The translations under genes were made by a program, and so were the position numbers. A DNA stretch of 5,155 nucleotides, taken from contig JAFVTZ010000183.1 in assembly GCA_017502965.1 (NCBI GenBank), positions 1-5,155 on the forward strand. Reading direction: 5' to 3'. The stretch is from Clostridia bacterium. GTDB taxonomy: Bacteria; Bacillota; Clostridia; Oscillospirales; Acutalibacteraceae. The notes under the pieces are model-generated. The model saw nothing but the letters and a program-made list of their open reading frames with translations. It ran no database searches and was not told the DNA's origin. The stretch's first letter is position 1. Every line of letters begins with the position of its first letter. Below, in pieces: positions 1-3,581 of this stretch.

Positions 1-2
1 TC

Positions 3-80
3 CATTTCTACAATAATCAGCGTATTCAATTAAAAACAAAACTGACACCACTCGAAAAGCGATGTCAGTATGTTGCTTAA
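3..80 (+). CDS. IS3-family transposase (OrfB), C-terminal 25 residues only
   Basis: The frame starting at base 3 reads HFYNNQRIQLKTKLTPLEKR and then CQYVA before a TAA stop. This is the characteristic end of the IS3-family OrfB integrase domain, where an (I/H)xFYNxxRIQ segment is followed by TPxEKR/EYR just before the stop. The catalytic DDE residues and the rest of the protein lie upstream of the window. The gene encodes the DDE recombinase that moves the element through a circular intermediate. The frame is open to the left edge and shows no damage in the visible part. The family is clear, but the individual element cannot be named from 25 residues. Confidence 0.88.
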   Translation, partial: HFYNNQRIQLKTKLTPLEKRCQYVA

Positions 81-110
81 AATTTAATATAACCTACCAT
101 AGGGGCTTTT

Positions 111-140
111 TGTACTGTCCGCACAAATTGGGTCAGTACA
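111..140. repeat. IS right terminal inverted repeat
   Basis: TGTACTG (111-117) and CAGTACA (134-140) are perfect inverted copies separated by 16 bp, so the end of the element is itself palindromic. The outer half is the likely terminal repeat bound by the transposase. The inner TGTACTGTCC may be a secondary binding arm. The outer boundary at 140 is inferred from the terminal CA. Confidence 0.7.
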
Positions 141-163
141 TGTTTATCAAACAGGGGGTTATT

Positions 164-499
164 TTATAGAGTAACTATCGTAATTGGTTTGTTGAGTTTT
201 TTGCAGTTATCAATAACAAATTTGGTTCCTCTGGATTTACCATCCCAAAATGCAATAACTTTATCTGAGTAATTAATAATTTCAATATTTCGTTTCAGAG
301 GGGTAATTCGTCCGTATTTTTCATATTCAGGCAAAAATTCCGTTAATTTAATTCCCTTCATTTCAGCATATTTTTTGGCAGAGGTGTCAACACCTTTTGC
401 ACCGCCCGATACAATTTCTGTTACTTCTTTTTCTAAATAATTACTAAGATGTATATTTGTTATGTTTCTTGAGCCTATTACAGCAACTTTCTTATCTAT
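164..499 (-). CDS. SLOG/DUF2493-type nucleotide-binding protein, start codon apparently ATA (possible pseudogene)
   Basis: The conventional ATG at 361-359 gives only 65 residues. The same frame stays open upstream to an in-frame TGA at 502-500 and encodes 46 more residues of obvious family sequence, giving 111 residues in all. Position 1 is ATA (499-497), followed by DKKVAVIGSRN. The SLOG (cpYpsA/DprA-like Rossmann) landmarks are in order: a beta strand and GSR loop at residues 5-11, the SGGAKGVDTSA nucleotide-binding loop at 31-41, an R-x-TPLKRN stretch near 64-71, and AFWDGKSRGTK near 84-94. The family is thought to bind nucleotides or nucleotide-derived ligands; a specific role for this protein is unknown. 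No ATG, GTG or TTG exists in frame between the upstream stop and 361. An AAAGAG Shine-Dalgarno-like stretch sits 3 nt before the ATA, so a G-to-A change in the original ATG is the simplest explanation. The protein would then be made weakly, from AUA, or only as the truncated form, which lacks both the GSR and SGGAKG loops. The gene is divergent from the XRE regulator gene at 582. Confidence 0.8.
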   Translation of the reverse strand: MDKKVAVIGSRNITNIHLSNYLEKEVTEIVSGGAKGVDTSAKKYAEMKGIKLTEFLPEYEKYGRITPLKRNIEIINYSDKVIAFWDGKSRGTKFVIDNCKKLNKPITIVTL

Positions 500-519
500 T
501 CACTCTTTCTGAAATGTTT

Positions 520-563
520 TTGCAACATATTGTTGCATTTTTATTGTAACAAATTGTTACAAT
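520..563 (+). promoter_or_regulatory. Putative promoter of the XRE regulator gene
   Basis: Two readings are possible. TTGCAA (520-525), 16 bp, then TATTGT (542-547) would start transcription near 554. Alternatively TTGCAT (533-538), 19 bp, then extended TGtTACAAT (-10 at 558-563) would give a very short leader starting just before the ribosome binding site. Both overlap the palindromes, which fits autorepression. The sequence does not decide between them. Confidence 0.4.
521..537. promoter_or_regulatory. Operator-like palindrome 1 (7-3-7)
   Basis: TGCAACA (521-527) and TGTTGCA (531-537) are perfect inverted repeats around TAT. The half-site TGyAACA is shared with the larger palindrome whose centre lies 24 bp downstream (529 versus 553), so both are probably bound by the same dimeric repressor, most simply the XRE protein encoded at 582. 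There is no T-run and the spacer is only 3 nt, which fits an operator better than a terminator. Confidence 0.65.
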
Positions 564-567
564 AAAA
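539..567. promoter_or_regulatory. Operator-like palindrome 2 (13-3-13)
   Basis: The arms 539-551 and 555-567 are perfect inverted complements around AAT, with the core TTGTAACA-AAT-TGTTACAA. It spans promoter elements for both divergent genes and lies 14 bp before the XRE start codon. Short palindromes with a 3-bp centre in front of a small XRE gene are typical of autoregulated repressors. Its symmetry extends beyond what one HTH dimer usually needs, partly because flanking A/T runs happen to match. Confidence 0.7.
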
Positions 568-571
568 TCAA
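543..571 (-). promoter_or_regulatory. Putative promoter of the SLOG gene
   Basis: On the minus strand, TTGATT (571-566) is separated by 17 bp from TACAAT (548-543). The -10 is preceded by TGT, giving an extended TGnTACAAT. The predicted transcript would start near 536 and give a leader of about 37 nt. The large palindrome at 539-567 covers the spacer and the -10, so repressor binding there would block this promoter. This is a motif match only. Confidence 0.55.
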
Positions 572-581
572 GGTGATTTAG

Positions 582-785
582 ATGATAGGTTTAAAGAAAA
601 TTCGCAAACAGCGAAATTTGAATCAGTTAAAGGTAGCACTTGATTTGAATATAACAAGACAGGCGCTTTCTTATTATGAAAACGGAAAAAGAGAGCCAAG
701 TTTAGATATGCTTCAAAAAATGTCGGAATATTTTAATGTTTCGATTGATTATTTAATTACAGGTGAAGAATTTAATAAAAAATAG
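582..785 (+). CDS. XRE-family helix-turn-helix transcriptional regulator (67 aa)
   Basis: This is a compact Cro/CI-type DNA-binding protein consisting almost only of the HTH domain. It opens with IGLKKIRKQRNLNQ. The helix-turn-helix lies at about residues 14-39, with the recognition helix around TRQALSYYENGKREP, a classic XRE signature. The end is FNVSIDYLITGEE, the usual C-terminal helix of minimal repressors. There is no sensor or enzymatic domain. The ATG is supported by AAGGTGA (570-576) five bases upstream. It is divergent from the SLOG gene and faces two matching palindromes, so it most likely represses itself and the SLOG gene. A ligand or partner is not evident. The 3' end leads directly into a terminator hairpin. 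Identification as an HTH regulator is secure; the targets are inferred. Confidence 0.93.
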   Translation: MIGLKKIRKQRNLNQLKVALDLNITRQALSYYENGKREPSLDMLQKMSEYFNVSIDYLITGEEFNKK

Positions 786-821
786 CCTATAGATTAGCAA
801 TGAAATCTATAGGCTATTTTT
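779..821. terminator. Bidirectional rho-independent terminator
   Basis: AATAGCCTATAGATT (781-795) pairs perfectly with 804-818 around an 8-nt loop. A run of T follows on the plus strand (817-821) and a run of A precedes on the left (776-782), giving a T-run on the minus strand as well. It overlaps the stop codon of the XRE gene and lies 15 bp beyond the stop of the convergent transporter gene, so it can end transcripts from both sides. Confidence 0.88.
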
Positions 822-835
822 CTATATAAATTAAA

Positions 836-1576
836 TTATTTCTTATATATCTTCGCAAACGGTTTTTCGAGTGCTGTAAAGAGAGCAACACCGCCGATTA
901 TTGATATACCCGCATTTATAAGGGTAGAGCCCTGAGCCAAAGCCGCGCCTGTAAATGCGGCGGAAAGGGAAGAACCTGCAATCCAGAACTGAACTGTTTT
1001 CCAAGCGGTTTCGCCCAAAATATTTACAAGCATTCCGCAAGCGGCAGCCGAAATTGCTGAGGCGGTTTTTTGAGAAAACTTTGTTTTTAAAGCGGCAAAA
1101 ATTATGCAGAGAATTCCTATTACAATGAAAATCGGAGCAAGCACTGCGGCTTTTCCTGCATAACCTTTATTGCTGACAAATGTATGTATCAAAAGACCTA
1201 TGCTAATGAGAAGTGAGAATAAACCTGAAACAAAAAGTATTGCTGTGGGATATTTTTTGCGGTTTTTCAGAAGATTATATACAAGACCTACTGTAAGACC
1301 AATAAGAAACTTAAGTAAAAAGGTTTTTGGGGAAGAATCAGCGTGACCGTTTAAAATGTCATAAAGTCCCATACCGATTGACCCTGCAAGACCGCCTTGC
1401 CATCCGCCTATAAGCAGAGCGGCAACAACAACTATCAGGTTTCCGAAATGGATATACATCTGCGCAAACGGAAAGAAGAAGACTGTAAGCGCAATATAAC
1501 AAAGCGCCGCAAAAAGGGCAATGAATGTTATATTAAGTAATTTTTCTCGTTTTTTTGATTTAATCTGTTCTGACAT
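836..1576 (-). CDS. ECF transporter S component, probable vitamin B6 (pyridoxine-type) uptake protein
   Basis: This is an integral membrane substrate-binding subunit of an energy-coupling factor transporter, which would work with a shared EcfA/EcfA'/EcfT module encoded elsewhere. The PF07155-like hallmark is visible at residues 43-76: IHFGNLIVVVAALLIGG, then GGLAGSIGMGLYDIL. Helix 1 carries an AxxxA pattern (A20, A24) of the kind used to contact EcfT. The predicted membrane segments lie at about 13-36, 46-60, 62-78, 85-103, 111-134, 143-164, 172-200 and 215-236. The usual S component has six helices and about 180-200 residues; this one has 246, with two extra hydrophobic segments between helices 4 and the last pair. 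The ATG at 1576 was chosen because AAGGTG lies 6 nt upstream; a GTG three codons earlier lies inside that site. The substrate is inferred only from the divergent MocR/PdxR-type regulator gene, and riboflavin, pantothenate or another vitamin is possible. Confidence 0.88.
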   Translation of the reverse strand: MSEQIKSKKREKLLNITFIALFAALCYIALTVFFFPFAQMYIHFGNLIVVVAALLIGGWQGGLAGSIGMGLYDILNGHADSSPKTFLLKFLIGLTVGLVYNLLKNRKKYPTAILFVSGLFSLLISIGLLIHTFVSNKGYAGKAAVLAPIFIVIGILCIIFAALKTKFSQKTASAISAAACGMLVNILGETAWKTVQFWIAGSSLSAAFTGAALAQGSTLINAGISIIGGVALFTALEKPFAKIYKK

Positions 1577-1582
1577 AAAACA

Positions 1583-1588
1583 CACCTT
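1583..1588 (-). promoter_or_regulatory. Ribosome binding site fixing the S-component start
   Basis: AAGGTG on the minus strand lies 6 nt before the ATG at 1576-1574. The competing GTG start (1585-1583) is part of this same site and has no site of its own, so the shorter product beginning MSEQIK is preferred. Confidence 0.75.
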
Positions 1589-1617
1589 GCTACTTGAAAA
1601 AATTGGATTATGATGTT

Positions 1618-1646
1618 ATTATATTAGTAAAGTGTCCGCTTTAAAA
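1618..1646 (-). promoter_or_regulatory. Putative promoter of the ECF S-component gene
   Basis: A perfect TATAAT -10 lies at 1623-1618 on the minus strand. With a 17-bp spacer the -35 would be TTTTAA (1646-1641), a poor match to TTGACA. A good -10 with a weak -35 next to a regulator site fits a promoter that needs an activator or is switched by one. The leader to the start codon is about 35 nt and holds no obvious riboswitch. Confidence 0.55.
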
Positions 1647-1656
1647 TAGCCAATTT
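1632..1656. promoter_or_regulatory. Candidate MocR/PdxR operator (two degenerate direct repeats)
   Basis: On the minus strand, AAATTGGCTA (1656-1647) is followed after 4 bp by AAAGCGGACAC (1642-1632). Both resemble the AAAGTGG-W-CTA type repeat reported for PdxR-class regulators, and the 14-15 bp repeat step suits the tandem sites bound by MocR dimers. They cover the -35 and spacer of the transporter promoter and also lie upstream of the regulator gene. The consensus is recalled rather than searched, and the repeats match each other at only 6 of 10 positions. Confidence 0.45.
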
Positions 1657-1685
1657 AAACATTTTTTGAAAGGACAGTTCGGGTT

Positions 1686-3038
1686 ATGCTTTTTGATTTT
1701 GCAGAAATTGATTTAAACGATAAAGGCAATTTATATAACTCTCTTTATCAGAAAATCCGCAGTGCTGTAGAAATGGGTGCTGTAAAAAAAGGTGAAAAAC
1801 TGCCCTCTGTCAGAGAAGCGGCGAATATTTTAGGGGTCAGCAGAACAACGGTTGAAAATGCCTATAACCGCCTTTGTATTGAAGGTATAGCAGAAAGTAT
1901 GCCCCAAAGAGGTTATTACATAGTCGGAATAAAGGAAAATAAGATTAAGACAGAGCAGAATAAAATTCAGGACGAGAGTGACTGTAAATACGATTTTTCC
2001 AGCCGTAAAATTGATGAAACAGCGGCGGATATTCAGACCTGGAAAAAAATGGTGAGAAAGGTTTTGTGGGACTCGGGTGAACTCACTTCTTACGGCGACA
2101 ATCAGGGAGAAGAGGGGCTCAGGCAGGCACTTGCCGCTTATTCATATAAAGCGCGGGGGGTTAAAACTTCGGCAGATAATATAATTATTGGTGCAGGTAT
2201 CGGACCGCTTCTTAATATCCTTTGCGGACTGATAGGCAGAAATATCACCGTAGGTTTTGAAAATTTCGGATTTTCAAAGGCGCAGGCAGTTTTTTCGGAT
2301 TACGGGATAAACAGTATATCTCTTCCGTCAGATAAAAACGGCGCCCAGATACGACCTCTTTATGAAAGCGGAGCGGATGTGCTGTTTTTAATGCCCTCTG
2401 CACTTTCAAAAATCAGCGTCACAGCCCTTTCTAAAAGGCGCAACGAATTCGTAAAATGGGCGCAAAGCGGCGAAAAACTTATAATAGAGGATGATTATAA
2501 CGGCGAACTCAGATATACCGCAAGGAGTGTGCCTGCTTTTCAGACCAAAGCCGCAGAAAATACAGTTTACATAGGAAGTTTTTCAAAACTTTTACTTCCA
2601 AGTGTCAGAATAGCATATATGGTCCTGCCCGAAAAACTGCTTTCAAGGTTTAAGGAAAGGCAGTCGGATTTTAATCAGACTTGCGGTAAAATCGAACAAC
2701 TGGCACTTGAAGAATACATTTTAAGCGGAGCATTGGAAAAGCACCTGAGGAGACTCAGGCGCCTTTATTATAATAAAAGTCAGGTGTTAATCCGCTGTCT
2801 CGAACAGGAGATATCCTCTTTTAAAAAAATTACCCTTTATGAATCTTCGCTCTCATTAGAACTTGAAACCGATATAGATATTGCGAGTGGGAAAATAGTA
2901 TCTTCTCTTCAAAAATCGGGTATCAGGGTGATGGAAACACCAAAAAAGGGCACAGTCAGGCTTTCTTTTGCGGGTATAGAACAAAAAGATATCGAGCCTG
3001 CAGTGAAATTCCTGGAAAAAAATTTGAGAAATTTATGA
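1686..3038 (+). CDS. MocR/PdxR-type transcriptional regulator: GntR wHTH fused to aminotransferase-like PLP domain
   Basis: This 450-residue protein has a normal length for the MocR family. Residues 14-80 form a GntR winged helix: LYQKIRSAVEMG, GEKLPSVREAANILGVSRTT, then a wing ending PQRGYYIV. A polar linker (about 82-115) leads to a fold-type I aminotransferase-like domain (about 116-450). Visible PLP-site features are EDDYNGELRY (268-277; D269 or D270 and Y271), the Schiff-base lysine K301 in GSFSKLLLPSVR, and R425 in VRLSF, the usual carboxylate-binding arginine. Such proteins sense PLP or a PLP adduct and usually do not catalyse transamination. The divergent transporter gene suggests a vitamin B6 regulator that may also control itself. 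Oddly, the usual TPSHQxPxG loop reads MPSALSKIS (236-244). The ATG has AAAGGA 11 nt upstream, rather distant, but no better start exists. The family is certain; the PdxR role is inferred. Confidence 0.92.
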   Translation: MLFDFAEIDLNDKGNLYNSLYQKIRSAVEMGAVKKGEKLPSVREAANILGVSRTTVENAYNRLCIEGIAESMPQRGYYIVGIKENKIKTEQNKIQDESDCKYDFSSRKIDETAADIQTWKKMVRKVLWDSGELTSYGDNQGEEGLRQALAAYSYKARGVKTSADNIIIGAGIGPLLNILCGLIGRNITVGFENFGFSKAQAVFSDYGINSISLPSDKNGAQIRPLYESGADVLFLMPSALSKISVTALSKRRNEFVKWAQSGEKLIIEDDYNGELRYTARSVPAFQTKAAENTVYIGSFSKLLLPSVRIAYMVLPEKLLSRFKERQSDFNQTCGKIEQLALEEYILSGALEKHLRRLRRLYYNKSQVLIRCLEQEISSFKKITLYESSLSLELETDIDIASGKIVSSLQKSGIRVMETPKKGTVRLSFAGIEQKDIEPAVKFLEKNLRNL

Positions 3039-3063
3039 AACCTTTTCGGGTTTTAAAAAGTAT
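3036..3063 (+). promoter_or_regulatory. Putative ECF-sigma-dependent autoregulatory promoter
   Basis: TGAAACCTTTT begins at 3036 and is followed, 17 nt after the TGAAAC, by AGTAT (3059-3063). This resembles the TGAAAC-N16-CGTA promoters of Bacillus SigW-like sigma factors. It lies just in front of an ECF sigma gene, as autoregulated promoters of this class do. The TGA of the -35 is also the stop codon of the upstream MocR gene. The -10 matches three of four bases and the spacer is one base long, so the call is tentative. Confidence 0.5.
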
Positions 3064-3072
3064 TGTAGATGA

Positions 3073-3080
3073 GGGGGAGG
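3073..3080 (+). promoter_or_regulatory. Ribosome binding site fixing the sigma-factor start
   Basis: GGGGGAGG is a very strong Shine-Dalgarno sequence lying 3 nt before the ATG at 3084. The upstream in-frame ATG at 3069 sits immediately before this purine run and has no site of its own, so translation from 3084 is preferred. Confidence 0.8.
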
Positions 3081-3083
3081 AAT

Positions 3084-3581
3084 ATGGAAAATCTATCGGA
3101 TAGAAAAATAAACGATTTCGCTGAGCCTGAAACGGTTTTCAAAAAATATGCCGATACGGTTTATCGGCTTGCTTTTGTGCGCACGAAAAGCAAGAATGAC
3201 AGTGACGATATCCTGCAGGAAGTGTTCCTGCGGTATATAAAAGTGTGGAAGAAAATGGAAAGTGAGGAGCATATAAAGGCTATGCTTCTGAGAATAACCG
3301 TTAATTGCAGTAACTCCCTTAAAACCTCGGCGTGGTTCAAGAAGACCGAGCCTTTAGACGAAAATTTTGCAGTTCCAGGCGGTTTTTCGGATAGCAGTGT
3401 ATTAGAACAGGTTTTGAAACTACCTCTAAAATACAGAACTGTTATACACCTTCATTATTATTGCGGGTATTCCGTAGACGAAATTTCCAAAATTCAGAAT
3501 ATGAATCCTTCCACAGTTAAAACCCACTTAAGCAGGGCAAGGGCTCAACTTAAAAATCTTATAAAGGCAGATGATATATGA
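3084..3581 (+). CDS. ECF-type RNA polymerase sigma factor (sigma-70 family, 165 aa)
   Basis: This is an alternative sigma factor with the minimal two-domain ECF layout. Region 2 spans about residues 18-82: VFKKYADTVYRLAF, then DSDDILQEVFLRYIKVWKK with the conserved D-D-(I)-x-Q-E-x-F core, and IKAMLLRITVNCSNSLK. Region 4 spans about 105-162: VLKLPLKYRTVIHLHYYCGY, then SVDEISKIQNMNPSTVKTHLSRARAQL, the -35-binding helix-turn-helix. There is no region 1.1, no region 3 and no C-terminal extension. Its stop overlaps the start of the membrane beta-propeller gene (ATGA), so the two are translationally coupled and the downstream protein is the likely anti-sigma partner. It is probably held inactive at the membrane and released by an envelope signal. 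A TGAAAC-type element upstream suggests autoregulation, though read-through from the MocR gene 45 bp upstream is also possible. The exact ECF subgroup is not identifiable by eye. Confidence 0.93.
   Translation: MENLSDRKINDFAEPETVFKKYADTVYRLAFVRTKSKNDSDDILQEVFLRYIKVWKKMESEEHIKAMLLRITVNCSNSLKTSAWFKKTEPLDENFAVPGGFSDSSVLEQVLKLPLKYRTVIHLHYYCGYSVDEISKIQNMNPSTVKTHLSRARAQLKNLIKADDI
3578..3581 (+). other. ATGA stop/start overlap between sigma and beta-propeller genes
   Basis: The TGA ending the sigma gene (3579-3581) shares bases with the ATG of the next gene (3578-3580). This arrangement normally gives translational coupling and balanced production of the two proteins, as expected for a sigma factor and its inhibitor. 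Confidence 0.8.

Larger units (their letters stand above)
1..140 (+). mobile_element. Right end of an IS3-family (IS150-like) insertion sequence, partial
   Basis: The window opens inside an insertion sequence. It holds the 3' end of the transposase reading frame (stop at 78-80), a 60-bp non-coding tail, and a terminal inverted repeat that ends in CA at 140. Read inward from the outside, the end is TGTACTGACCCAATTTGTGC, which resembles the IS150-group terminal repeat (TGTACTG, a CCCA/T run, then a GGAC block). IS3-family elements end in TG...CA. The left end and the target duplication lie outside the window, so the element's completeness cannot be judged. Any 3-4 bp target duplication would begin with the bases TGT or TGTT at 141-144. 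Confidence 0.85.

Noticed and set aside
41..69. Inverted repeat ACTGACA...TGTCAGT as a terminator or attachment site
   Set aside because: It lies inside the transposase coding region with a 15-nt loop and no T-run; the residues encoded are conserved, so it is probably incidental.
164..361. A 65-residue minus-strand gene starting at the ATG at 361
   Set aside because: The same frame encodes 46 more residues of conserved SLOG sequence upstream, including the nucleotide-binding loops, so this is only the C-terminal part of the gene.
492..503. GTG at 503-501 as the SLOG start codon
   Set aside because: It is in a different frame and reaches TAA after three codons.
843..1040. A 65-residue minus-strand open frame
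   Set aside because: It is an out-of-frame shadow inside the ECF S-component gene, with arginine/cysteine-rich composition and no recognisable domain.
1583..1585. GTG start adding three residues to the S component
   Set aside because: It lies inside the AAGGTG ribosome binding site used by the ATG at 1576 and has no site of its own.
1577..1685. Riboswitch upstream of the vitamin transporter
   Set aside because: The leader of about 35 nt is far too short for an FMN, TPP or similar riboswitch and shows no stable hairpin.
3042..3060. CTTTT...AAAAG hairpin as a terminator between the MocR and sigma genes
   Set aside because: The stem is five A/T-rich pairs with an 8-nt loop and no following T-run, so it would not terminate; read-through cannot be excluded.
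3069..3071. Earlier ATG for the sigma factor
   Set aside because: It immediately precedes the GGGGGAGG site, which correctly serves the ATG at 3084; the five extra residues are a translation of the ribosome binding site.
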